Source: Plasmodium brasilianum (lineage: Eukaryota > Apicomplexa > Aconoidasida > Haemosporida > Plasmodiidae). From it: a stretch of DNA of 25,117 nt. Below are positions 11,710 to 23,320 of this stretch, piece after piece. Each line of letters starts with the position of its first letter. The stretch's first letter is position 1. The DNA lies in contig NW_027122928.1 of assembly GCF_023973825.1 (NCBI RefSeq), positions 1 through 25,117 on the forward strand. The letters run 5' to 3'. The position numbers were made by a program, and so were the translations under genes. Below the pieces are notes generated by a model. The model was not told the origin of the DNA, searched no databases, and was given only the letters and a program-made list of their open reading frames with translations.

Positions 11710-12590
11710 TTACTCATACATCGCTTTAATTCTGTTATATTTTTCGTTATTTCCTAAAATTTTAGGAATTACTATTACAATTATAACAACTAATATAATG
11801 ATAATTGTGCTAAATGCTATTAAAAAAAAATGATATTTTGCCTGACCTAAACATCCTTCTATAGCTGACCATACACTACTTATAACTGGTAATGTTTTAA
11901 TCGCATTTCCTGCTTTTTGTAATAGATCTAATCCTTGTAATATGGGTAAACCTATTCCCAGCAATAAAAAAAGTAAAAATATGGCACTTCCAAATCTGTA
12001 ACTTTTAAATTTTATTTTTTTTAAAGATATATCTCTAATTCTCCTCTTTTTTTCTATAAAAGCATCATAATCTTTTTTTCTTATTAATTTTTTTTCAAAA
12101 TGAAAATGTTTTCCATCAAATATTCCATTATTGTAATCTATAACTTCTGTATAGTACTGAGCTTTATTTAATAAACTTTTGTTGGATTTCGTGTTTTTTT
12201 CTTTATTCCATTTTTTATTATTAGTTATATATTTATTTTCTTTTTTATCATTATTTGGAAAAAATTCGTTTAAATATATGTTATTTGAATCTTTATCCTG
12301 TTTACATTTTGCTAGTAATCGATAATTTCTTTTGTCTAATATTCTACACTGCATAAAATTCTCACCTACAAATTTGTTAAAAGTTAACTAAAAAAAAACA
12401 TTATTATTCAAATGAACAAATATTTTAATTGTAAAAAACTGTATTAATAAAAAAAAACACAAAAATTATGTATAATACAATAACATAACTAATATTATCA
12501 TACCCCATCATGGTTAAAAGAGAAAATCCTCTTTAAAAAAGTAAAAGTAGTTATTATAATAAATAAGATTTGATTAATTTTTAGTTCCAT
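11710..12590 (-). CDS. fam-l protein (two-exon exported/membrane family)
   Basis: Exon 1 is 12504-12590: 29 codons starting MELKINQILF, hydrophobic, ending FNHDG before the donor gtatga. Exon 2 is 11710-12348 if the tgcag acceptor is used, or starts at 12360 if the gtgag acceptor is used. With the first choice the protein has about 241 residues. Order: N-terminal hydrophobic segment; export-type motif RNYRLLAK (Arg near residue 39); polar Lys/Asn-rich stretch; family-typical blocks QYYTEVIDYNNG, FDGKHFHFEKK and KKRRIRDISLKKIKF; then two membrane helices (about 148-169 and 202-227) separated by a short loop; and a charged tail (NNEKYNRIKAMYE). fam-l is a P. malariae lineage family of small two-exon proteins thought to be exported into the host red cell. 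The fifth position of the RxLxE/Q/D-type motif is Lys, so it is a non-canonical PEXEL. The exon-1 length and donor match the fam-m gene in the same window. The splice acceptor is the weak point: the best-looking tttgtag is out of phase. Confidence 0.85.
12504..12590 (-). other. fam-l exon 1
   Basis: The minus-strand ATG at 12590-12588 begins a 29-codon frame that runs into TGA just after a gtatga donor at 12503. Length (87 nt), phase 0, initial Met-Glu and terminal FNxD are shared with the fam-m exon 1 at 17000-17086. The fairly hydrophobic stretch (ILFIIITTFTFL) would act as the signal sequence or recessed anchor. Confidence 0.75.
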
Positions 12591-13100
12591 ATTATATATC
12601 TATAATATTATAAAATACAAACTAATGAATAAATTAATAATAACATAATATTTTTTTTTATTAATATATTTTGCTTTTTAGTAAGATATTAATAAAATAT
12701 ATACAACTATAATGTACAATTAAACAACTACATATAAAAAGATATATAATAATGTATTATATATTTTTTACCTAAATGTTATATAAAAACAAATTGTATC
12801 ATTAAAATAAAAGAATTTGAATTCATTCATAAATATACAATATATATAATTTAACTTTTTATTTAATGCAGTATTAAATATTTTTTATCATATGAAAATA
12901 TTCAGTTTATAAGCAATAGAGAATGTATAGAATATATATATGTAATACACTCCTTTATATATTAAAACACTTATTAAGGATACTAAGGAATTTATCCTGT
13001 TTGTAATACTAATTTTACAAGCATCATTTTTTAGAACAAGTATATTTTATTCTTAATAAATATTAATTATTAAAGCGTAAAATAACAAATAAAGAAAATA
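12591..13100 (-). promoter_or_regulatory. fam-l upstream region containing a shared fam 5' block
   Basis: Minus-strand upstream DNA of fam-l. About 12820-12990 (plus-strand reading) contains agtttata...agaatgtatagaatat and a ctc.t.tatatatta stretch that also occur upstream of fam-m (about 17480-17550) and, more weakly, near 13800-13870 and 22445-22530. It presumably carries the promoter. No core promoter motif can be assigned with confidence in such AT-rich DNA. Confidence 0.4.
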
Positions 13101-13193
13101 TTTTGTGTTGTGTTAATTATAATCCATAGTTTAGTTTCCTCTTATTCATAAGCAGTTTTTTTGATATTATAAATATAATTAAAAAAATATAAT

Positions 13194-13469
13194 TTATAAT
13201 GTAATATCTAATTTACGAGGAAATATATTCATAAAGAAATCCAAGAAATAATTTCTTATGATTATGCATTTATTTTTGTAAATTATAATTTTTATAATTA
13301 AGTCACTGTTTAATTGTAAATAAAATATTTTCAAATTTATCCATTTTTTTTTTTTTTTTTTCCTTATTAATTTATATTTTGAATATTGTAATTCAATTAG
13401 AAAAAAAGAAAATAGTAAAATTACAAGAGAATTATTCCTTACATATACGCGTATAGGTAATTTTTTCAT
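13194..13469 (-). other. Doubtful 91-codon open frame below an orphan fam upstream block
   Basis: A minus-strand frame beginning MKKLPIRVYVRNNSLVILLF, with a hydrophobic N-terminal segment, then a poly-Lys run encoded by an 18-nt homopolymer (13344-13361), then Ile/Lys/Asn-rich sequence. No family is recognised. It starts roughly where an exon 1 would be expected relative to the fam-like upstream block at 13.5-14.1 kb. It could be a decayed fam relative or chance: at this base composition a frame of this length is only mildly unusual. It is not annotated as a gene. Confidence 0.15.
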
Positions 13470-13499
13470 GTAATAACATATTTTAACGAATTATAATAA

Positions 13500-14110
13500 T
13501 ACTTTATATTAAAACAAAAAAATTATTATTTCTTCGTAAATAATTAATGAAACGTTCATTGATGTAATAAATTTTGTAATATATATAAAGAAAAATATAT
13601 TTATAAATGTATAATAAAGTTTTTATTTTAATATTTTTAAAAAATACACTTTAATTAAAATGAAATAATTTAAATTTATTCTTAATTATACTAGGTATAT
13701 TATTAAATTATTTCATCGAGTGTACTAATTAAATAGTATTTTTACAAATCCTTTTCTTAATAAACTAAGGGAAAAAAATTGTATTCCATATTATTTTGAA
13801 ATATTGAGTTCCCATAAAATATACAACATATAGAATACATATATAGTAGGTTTATCTATTATTAAAATATTAATTACAAATTTGATAGATATTATCCTAA
13901 TAACAATTAAATATTATAAACATTATATTTCACGACTTATTATTAAAAAAAAATATCAATTATTATAACAATATAATAATAAAAAAAAATCAACGAAAAA
14001 AAATATAATTATATGTTTCTTAAATTATAACATATGATCCAATTACTCCTTGAATTAATATATTATTTTTTTAGCGTATAATATATTTAAAAAATTAAAT
14101 TTATTTTATT
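13500..14110. repeat. Orphan copy of the fam upstream block
   Basis: This matches 17180-17800, the region upstream of fam-m, in the same orientation. Paired landmarks are 13950-13985 with 17625-17665 (aatatcaattattataa.aatataataat), 14040-14090 with 17705-17755 (aatt.ctcct...tttttta...tataat), 13800-13810 with 17478-17488 (atattgagtt), and the aaaaaaattattatttct region at 13520 with 17190. No intact fam gene follows on the minus strand, so the block appears to have lost its gene or to be a partial duplication. Judged by eye. Confidence 0.5.
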
Positions 14111-16104
14111 CTACCTAATATATGATTTAGTATCTATTTTAAAGTCAAATTAAGACTTCTGTTTTATATTCGTACCATAATTTTTAAAAGTTGTAATCCT
14201 TGCGTTCAAGTGGTATTACATAATTTTAATGAAAATTATTTATAATCATATACTAAATTTTTTATTATTTTTTTTTTAACTATATATATTCAGAAGTTAC
14301 AATAATATAATAAAAAAACAAAAAATAAAATACCTATTGCTATAATAGAACTGTTACGTATATAAATGGTTATATATTTTTTTTAAATGAAATAAAATAT
14401 TTAAATATATTATATTAATCTGTAGAATTAACAAAAAATACAAAAATAATTGATCTTTTAATTAAAATGTATATTGAATATATTTTCGCTTTCCTAGGAA
14501 TAACTGCTTGTACATCATAATATCATATTCCCTTTTAACTTGATTATGCTTTTTACAAAGAAATAATTATGAATGAGACATTTTATTTATATAAAAATAT
14601 TTTTTAAAAGTGTATTTAAGTGTAATAACTAAAACATATATTAACTTTATGTTTTTGTGTTCATTTATATCTATATAAAATCAATTTTAACAAATAAAAA
14701 TATTCGAAAAACCATTCCATAACCAAAATTCTGTATTAGATATATTAAATGAAATAAAGCTAAAAAATATATAATTTTTTACATATAAATTGTTAAAAAT
14801 TATCTAACAAATTATAACCATTTTATTTATAAATTATCTATAAAAATATAATTGTTTTTTCTTATTTATTGTGTTTAATAAATTGTAATTATTTTGAAGA
14901 TGTTATTAATTGTTTCTATAAACTACATATATTTTCATATATATTTAATATGTTTTCAAACATTTACACATTACATATTTATAGACAATCTTGAAAAATA
15001 GAATATATATATAAATATTTAAACACATTCTAACCTATTATTTCAGAAAAAAATAAAATTAGATTCATTGCAGATAAAGACAATTTTTATTTTCATAGAT
15101 ATATAAAACACTTTAAGAGATATATAATCATTAAAAACAAAATAAAACAATTCCATAATATAATACATTTATCTGCAATTAACTTAAACTAATTTCTTTT
15201 ATTGTTTTGTAATAAAGAAAAAATTAACAAATTATATAGTCTATATATTTTCAATATAATATATATTTAAGTAGAATTTCCAAAATTATCTTTAGTATCG
15301 CAGCAAAATACATTAATAATAAATTAAATTCTTTTAGCTCTTCCTTTAATTTTAAACATTTATAATTTTAATTTAAAAAACTATTAAAAGTAATCAATAT
15401 TTAATATATATATTATTTAATTATATACATTTTTTTTTTTCTTTTAAACCATCCCCACACATCTCCACCTTTTTCAAAAAGGGATTAACAAAAAATATAT
15501 TCTATAAAACATATTTCATAAAAGATATTTTATATAATATATATTATACTTTTACTAATTACAAATATGTATATGTAAATGCAACAAAACAAATTCACAT
15601 TCTTACATAAATTATAAAATAAGACATATTTATAGTTAATATAAATCTAATAATACATTTTAATAATTACTTTCATATATAATAATTTTAGACTTATACT
15701 GTAAAAAAATAGGAAGTACCACATATTATATTTATAAGTTAACATACTATTTCAATATAATTATGTAAATTATCCTATTATATATTAATTTTATCTCATA
15801 AAAATTTATTTTTCATAAAATCCTACTTACATATACAAAAATATATAACAAAATCGAAAATGCGACATTAAACAGAGGTAACATATTAATGAACACATTT
15901 AAAAAACTTAAAACATTTATATTCACAAATAAAATTAAGACAATTTTTTACAGTTGAATATATGTATGGGTATATTTATGTAAATTTACTTATAAAATTT
16001 ATACTGTTTTGAGAATATTTATTAAGAATATCACTAAAAATAATATATATTAGTTCTTATTAGATATTTCTTTTTAGAAAGAATAATATCTCTTACTATT
16101 CATT
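14111..16104. other. Intergenic DNA downstream of fam-m
   Basis: AT-rich DNA with no supportable gene. The lower-numbered half is upstream of the orphan fam block on the minus strand, and the part next to 16104 should contain the fam-m 3' UTR. The only compositional outlier is a short GC-richer patch at about 15447-15486 (see findings). Confidence 0.55.
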
Positions 16105-17086
16105 TTACCTTTTTCTGAACTTAATTTTTTCATATTTTTTAACTTTTTTATGATGATAAATAATCCCCAGTACTAATGTGAAACCCAATATAACGAACGG
16201 TATGAAATATATTAGAATACCAAATAAATTCCATAATATGTTTATTTCACTAACAGCCGTCGATACTGACCTAAAAGCAGGTTTCCACAACTTTTCGAAC
16301 TGTTTCAATGGTTCTAAAAATCTTTTCAGAGAACCCTTAGCCAAGCTATCTAAATAGCTAGAAACCCCTAATGCACCCCATAACCCCTCATTTTCATCAA
16401 TCAAACACCATGATAAATCTACTAAGAATATGATTAATAAAAGTGAAAAAAATAATAAAGGTAAAGTAAGTCGTAATCTGTATTTTTTAAGCATTATTTT
16501 TTTGTACATCTTATCAGTAATTGTTCTGTTTTTTTTAAGAAAATTCTCATAATCAAGCTCCTTGAATATTTTTTTTTCCAAATGGGAATATTTTTTGGTT
16601 TCAAATGTACAAGATTTTTTATTCATATCTTTTTTACTACTTCTTGTTACACTTGGTGAACATCCATTTGATTTATTCATTTTGCTTTCCCCCCCTTCCT
16701 CACTGCTACATATATCTTTTTTGTTGGTCAAACCAATATTTGGCATCTCTTCTTTTGTAAATATAACCTTTGAATCGATATTATACTTATATCCTTCTAG
16801 TAATCGATAATTTCTTGCTTCTAATTCTTTCGTACAATTGCAATACTTATTCAATGGCATGTCAAACATTCCCTAAAAAAAAATGTAAATACTTCTTATT
16901 TAATAGTATAAATAATATAGAGGTAAAAAAAAGGTATTAATACAGAAAATAACCAAAAAATGTTATGATTTCAAATATCCTTAAATAATATTTTCATACA
17001 ACATCACTGTTAAAATGAAGCACCCAAGATAATAGGACAATCTCAAAAATATTAATAAGTAAGAGGATCTTTGTTTTTTGTTCCAT
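16105..17086 (-). CDS. fam-m protein (two-exon exported/membrane family)
   Basis: Exon 1 is 17000-17086 (29 codons, MEQKTKILLLINIFEIVLLS, then W and HFNSDV) and exon 2 is 16105-16872. The 127-nt intron has the donor gtatga and an acceptor ttttttag after a T-run. Both sides are phase 0, giving 284 residues. Order: N-terminal hydrophobic signal or recessed anchor; linker with FDMPLNKYCNC; export-type motif RNYRLLEG (Arg near 52, fifth position Gly, so non-canonical PEXEL); Ser/Asn/Lys-rich variable part; family-typical KSCTFETKKYSHLEKKIF, ELDYENFLKKNRTI and KLRL-like segments; membrane helix about 162-181; variable loop with several Trp; second helix about 244-267; terminal HHKKVKKYEKIKFRKR. 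fam-m is a P. malariae lineage family, predicted to be exported to the infected red cell and reported to adopt a fold resembling the invasion ligand RH5. Everything reads open, and the gene appears intact. Confidence 0.9.
17000..17086 (-). other. fam-m exon 1
   Basis: 87 nt, 29 codons, minus-strand ATG at 17086-17084. The hydrophobic core is ILLLINIFEIVLLSWVL. The donor gtatga begins at 16999. An alternative start is not needed because M-E-Q-K is the usual family N-terminus. The size is identical to the fam-l exon 1 in this window. Confidence 0.85.
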
Positions 17087-17179
17087 GATACAGACATTTA
17101 ATATTACAATATAATCAATAAAGAAGAAGTTATTAATAATAGAATATACTTCTAATGGTAAAATGAAATAATTAAAATA

Positions 17180-17800
17180 ATAAAAAAAAATTTATTATTT
17201 CTGTATAAATATATAATAAAAAATACATAACTATAATATACGTTACATGTTCTATAATCAAAATTAATTTTTAAAATGCATTATGTAATATTTATCTTAA
17301 TTTTATTTAAAAAAAAAAAATAACTTTCTCTGAAATCATATAATTCGATTAAATACATATATATTTAAAATATATAGTTTAAATATTCAGCGTAGTGTTA
17401 TAATGACATAATACGTTTATTAACTTTTTTCAGTATAAATTATGAAAATAATATTCGAATACTTATTATATATAAATATTGAGTTTATACTCTATGTAGA
17501 ATGTAGAGAATATAAATATAATATATTCCTCTATATATTAAGAAAATAATTAATACTGTTAAAAATTATAAACAATTAATAATTCTGATTATATAAATTT
17601 TTATTTTGAAAACGTTGATTTTTATTAATAAAATATCAATTATTATAATAATATAATAATCATAATAATATAAGAATAAAAGCATATTAATTATATTAAT
17701 TAGAACAAATGTATTAATTCCTCCTCAAGTAAATATACTTTTTTATAGTATATAATTTCTTTTTAAGATAGAAATTTATGGAACTACTTAATCTATGTAG
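17180..17800 (-). promoter_or_regulatory. fam-m upstream block, likely promoter region
   Basis: Sequence 100-700 bases before the fam-m start codon. It is shared with the orphan block at 13500-14110 and, in its 17480-17560 part, with the fam-l upstream region near 12900-12970. Conservation of non-coding DNA among otherwise diverged genes suggests duplication together with the promoter. No specific factor-binding motif is claimed. Confidence 0.45.
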
Positions 17801-20800
17801 AAATATATATTCTAAAAGCGAACAAGGTGTGATTTCTTATTTTTGCACCTTAATATTTGAAAATCACAATTTTTAATTACGTTTAAGTTATACATTCCAT
17901 CTAAAAGAAATTTTTTTACATTCATATACATAGATTTTTAAATTTCTTTTTTAATATATATATTCCAAAGAAATATAAAAATATTAAAAAAAAAAAAAAA
18001 AGTTCAAAGGTAAAGCAGATATATAATTGTTACTTTAAATTTCATTAATTTAAAAATATATCAATTGAAGCAAATTTACTAATGATATATATATGATATA
18101 ATATACTTAAATTGTGAAATAATAAAAATATATTCAACTAAGATATATTACTTAGTAATTATTCAATTCATAATATTAGAAAGAATAAATTACTTTTTAT
18201 ATATTCTTTTGAAAATACATAATCACAGAAACATATTTTACATGGTAACTGGAATGAATGAGTAAAATATATTATTCCAATATTTATCTCTTACATATTG
18301 TAACCATTAGAAATTTAATTATAAAAAAGTTTTATAAAAAAATATTCCAGTCAAAAAAACATTCACTTTATATTATTGATGTCCTTAAAAATTACTATCT
18401 TTCCAGTTAATAATTAAAACTTAAAAAACAAACAGATGAAACAAAAATACTATTTATAATTTACAAAAACAAAAAAAAAAAAATTACATATATTAAAATT
18501 AACATAATTTGATATTTTAATATGTATATTAGTTTCATTATAACTTTTATGAAGACACTCAGGTTCTATTTTTTCGAACATTTTGAACAGCTCACATTTT
18601 TTCTCTCACCTAATGCTTATGTATATAATGTAATTTAATCCATTATAAAAATTTATAATAATCTATACACAAAAATTGTAAAATATATTATGAAAAATAA
18701 GTGCACTATATAATAAAATACTGCTAAATATTTACTTATAAATATTGTTATTTTTAGAAACATTTATTGATCCTAAGTATTTTTTGATCTATTTATTTTA
18801 GAAAACAATTAGTTATTCATCTAGATTATTTACATTCTATAAATAAAGAGACCATATATAAAAATATTAATTTACAGGAAAATATTTAATTTTTCCCTTA
18901 TATATATGTCATATGTCTTTGTTGTTTATAATATAACAGTAGTGTTTAAATACTTTTCTAATTATGTCATTTTTATGTTTATTTAATAATATTATTAATA
19001 CTTAATACATACATATAAAAGAAGATAAATATAATATTAAATAACAATTTCCATAACATTATTTCATGTTTATGAAAATCGTATATTCTAACGTATGCAA
19101 TAAATAATGCGTTCATTTAAATAAGCAATTTTTATCTAATTTATTATGTAACTTGGTTTCAACCGTAACTTAAATGGATCTATTCTTTTGTTGTTTAACA
19201 AAGGTAAAATTCCTGAAAATCCCCCCTTTTTTATATTTTCAACACATTTTATATTCGTTTTAATTTTAGTAAATTTTTATTTTTCATTTAATATATATAG
19301 TATGCTTATATATGGTGAAAAATATTATTTATTATATAATATCCATATAAATGTACGTGTTATATAAAATGAAATATTTTTTGTACATAAATGGAAAACG
19401 TTAAAAATGAATATAATAGTAATAAAAATCATATGGCTAGGTTCTAACACATGAACAGCTTAAAATATACTAATGAACTAAATGAACCTGTAGAATCTCA
19501 ATGATACATAATTTATGTCAAATACTCTTTTTAAGATAGCGTATCATTGGTACAAAAACTTTCTGAACTACTACATTTGAATATATTTGTTTATATCCTT
19601 TAATAACATTAACATATATTGCAGTATTTTTAATATTATTTATTTAAAAATATAAATTATTCTATTCAAATATTTCAAGCACATCTTTACAAATATCCAA
19701 TCTCCTCAGACAAGACATTAATATCGTAACAGTGATGTATTGAAAAATATGTAATATTTTCTAATACTAGCTTATGCTATTTTAATTTTCCTATTCTCTT
19801 CAATAAAAAACAAATATAATGATTTCGAAATATTCAGATAAAAAAAATGATTAATAAACTAGCTTACATTCTGAAAATAATCTAAAATATTCTTGTAACA
19901 ACAGGCGTTATATAACATGCTATATTGTAAAAAATTCGTATTTATAAATGTTCAATAATAAGGATCGTTCCGCATATAACATAAAGTAATAAAAAACTTA
20001 AAGAAAGTGTTTTTTTAGAAAATACAAAAAAAAAAAAGATTATAACAACTTTTTTTAATATTAATATTGTAGAAGCAGTATCATATAAATGAGTATAAAT
20101 CTAAAAGAACGACAAAACATTAGCGTAATAAGACTCGTTTGAACAAGTTTACAAAGGTAGAAGAAAAAAATATAGGAAATCAAAAAAAAAATATTTATGA
20201 AAAGTTATATTTTATCAAGTAGATACATATAAATTGTGAAAAATCATCAATTCTAATTTGATATCCTGTGCCTATATTATCATTTAATACACCCATACAC
20301 AAAAAGCGTATTACTTTTTATAAACAACCCATCCATATTATATGTATAAATGGAAATCTAAGAGAAAAGACGAATTAATAATTATAAAATATTAACATTA
20401 ATAATAGCTGTAATAAACTTACAGATTAATAATTAAATTAACTAAATATTCTTAATAATAAATATATCTTGTCCTTTTATATATAATTGAGCATAAGTAA
20501 TAACATTTGTACTTATTTAATTAAATAGTGTGAATGTAATAAATTATTGAACACCAATTTTAAATTATCTTTGTTAAAATCATAGAATTTTATATTAAAT
20601 ATATTGAACACTTTACCATCAGATGTAAATCAAAAAGATTAAAACATAACTATATTATCAAATATTTTACATTAAGGTAATAAGTACAAATAAAATTTAT
20701 TTCATATTTGTTAAAATCATATATATATATAAGTTACTTTTATAGAGTGTTTCGATTCTATATTTATATCTACAACTAAAATAATGTATGTAAAATTAAA

Positions 20801-21784
20801 ATATATCATAAAATAAATTTTTTCATATACATTATTTTAAAGGATGTATTCATTATTAGAGGGGCATTAATTATTATATATATGGGCGTTCTATAATATG
20901 AACTATAAATTTTAATACGTAAATGCTATTTTTAGTAACATATATAACAGTTACTGCGTTGTTCTTTTATACATAATTAATAAGAAAAAAATATGTTGTA
21001 TTATTTAAAGTTACTAAAAAATGTAACATTGTATTAGCTGTATATATATTTCATCTTCATCCTCTACTTCGTCATATATATCCATTGATATTCTGTTAGT
21101 ATAATTTATGTGAAAAATTTACCTATCATTATATATATTTTATTGTTAAATATTTTTTAAATAAATAATATATTCGTGGCATTATGAAGGAATATTTAAT
21201 AACTAATATGAATATTTATTAATTTTTGCATTACTTTGAATAAAATCTAAAGGGTGAACTACATTAATATATAATAAATTTGTTCATATATTACAACAAA
21301 ATAACGAGAAATATATTTTAAAAAAAAATTTCTATATATATATTTATAAAACAATAAAAAAACAAAATATACATATATTTATTAGATTATAAAAAATAAA
21401 ATAAAGAAGAAAAAAAAAATATATTGTTATATAAATATTTAAAGCAATTAACCTGAATTTCTTCCAGTAGGTTTTCATATATTTAAAAAAATAATATATT
21501 GTTTTATGTGACCTTATATACATCTAATATCATATGTTATTTATGTAGTATGCGTATCACACATATAATATATTCAAACATAAAGATTTAAAAATATAAT
21601 TTCTAGAAAAAAAATAAAATATTTTTACGTATATTCCCACATGTAGGCTTATTAATCAAAATATATTTAAAATAAATGAGATATAAAGTAAGGAAATAAA
21701 ACAAAAAAATATATAAAACAAAAAATTTGTATAAATATAAATTCGGAAATTAGAAATGAATAAAATCTATTATCCTTTAATGTA
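17801..21784. other. Gene-poor AT-rich DNA with weak coding relics
   Basis: No intact gene. The stretch contains a 16-A run at 17986-18001 and many short homopolymers. Two patches have coding-like composition: 20070-20222 (+) and 21014-21120 (-), each described in the findings. I recognise no tRNA, rRNA or other RNA gene here. Confidence 0.5.
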
Positions 21785-23320
21785 ATAGACTCATTAAACA
21801 TTAACATAATAACTTAATTTTGTATGGGAAGTAATTATTTACAAAAATTTATAATTAATATGCATTTATTTATTAACGTACTCACTATTCTATAACTCTT
21901 GTGTACTAGTTTCAAAAGAAAAATTAAAATTAGTAACTGTATTTTTAAATTATGGTTCATTAACCTATGATATTCTCAATACATTTAAAATTTTATGTAA
22001 TTCCATATAGTGACTCATATATTAAAATGTATTATAAAATAATATATTAACTTTTTCATTTTTTATGGTAAAACATATTTGTCATTGTTGTTTAAATGAT
22101 ATTCTCATATAGTTATGCAAAATAAAAACAAAAAATAAAGGTTATTTTTTTGATATATTCATTAGAATATATCTCTAAATAATTGCAAAAACAAAATTAG
22201 GGGGTTCAATATTTTTTATATAATTTAATATAGTATAATAATTCATTTACATGGAAATATAATATTATTATTATTATTCATTAAAAAATTATAATATAAT
22301 TTACTACTTTTTTAAATGTATAGAATAATTAATTTTGTTAAAAAAATATCCAGAAAATTATACTTATTTCGAATAAATAGATGACTTTTCTTTCATTATT
22401 TAATATATCTAAATATTCATTTTATTAATTAAAATATTGCCAATATGAATTCATTCATAAATAAAAGAAGTAATACGCATGTACAGAATATATATATATG
22501 AAATATATTACTCTATTTTAAAATTTCTTAATGGAATTATATATATACCTCAAATAGTTCAATTTTAGATAAGTGATATATATATATATATATTAGGTGT
22601 CAGTTACAATTTAATTATGTGGTTTCTAGTATCATAGCGAAAATTTAGTATAATTTATATATTATCAATTCTCATCTTTAGATACATAGTAAATACGTAA
22701 AAGCATTAACAAAATAATTATGGAAAAATTATAACTAATATTAAAAATAAATAACAAAAATAATATAATAAAAAAAAAACATACTAACAGTATTAATAAT
22801 TATTTGTTTTTTAGATTATATATTTTCGGACAAACATAATAATACGGTGTATTATTTGTATTAATACATACAATTTTATTTATATTTTTTGGTCTTCATT
22901 AAAAAAAAAGGAAAAAATACAGTATATTAATACTGTTTTCTTTGATAATAAATTATATATTACATGATGCATCTTATATGTAGGTTTATATTGTTAGCAA
23001 CTTGACTTTCTCTTCATATAGAAAACATGAAATTGTTCATAAAAATATTTACTTAACATTTATTAAATATTAAAATAAGTTTAGGTATATATCTAGTTTT
23101 TATATATTTAAGGTTAATGAATATATGTAGATTATAAAAAAAAATAGTAATGCATTCATTATTAAATATATCATATAAAAAGTCTTATGTAGATGATAAT
23201 TTTATAATTTCTTTTAGTTAAGAAATATTAATTTAAATTACGTTATTGAAAAACAAAAAGACATAAATTTTTTATTTTTCTTTCAGATTGTTATTTGCAA
23301 CCCACAATAATATTATAGTC
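21785..23320. repeat. 5' region of STP1 gene 2, copy B of a duplicated upstream block
   Basis: Collinear with 1-1342, in the same orientation relative to the STP1 gene that follows (landmarks under the other copy). This copy is about 190 bases longer. Between about 22440 and 22560 it holds a stretch (gaattcattcataaat..., agaatatatatatatg, ttactctat) that resembles the fam upstream block at 12820-12970 and is not obvious in the first copy. The last 250 bases before the ATG are the best conserved. No gene is seen inside. Confidence 0.6.
22576..22593. repeat. AT-dinucleotide microsatellite, 18 nt
   Basis: Nine AT units inside the 5' region of the second STP1 gene. Confidence 0.9.

Noticed and set aside
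13787..13789. Minus-strand ATG GAA resembling a fam exon-1 start
   Set aside because: It stops after ten codons and lies within the upstream block where the fam-m copy has non-coding sequence, so the resemblance is coincidental.
16562..16810. 82-codon plus-strand frame
   Set aside because: Antisense shadow of fam-m exon 2.
18450..18581. 43-codon minus-strand frame starting MFEKIEPECLHKSYNET
   Set aside because: The start looks coding-like, but the rest is homopolymer-derived. It is too short, with no splice partner or family motif.
19680..19745. Minus-strand peptide MSCLRRLDICKDVLEIFE in a slightly GC-richer patch
   Set aside because: Fewer than 35 codons between stops, with no recognisable family, so it is indistinguishable from chance.
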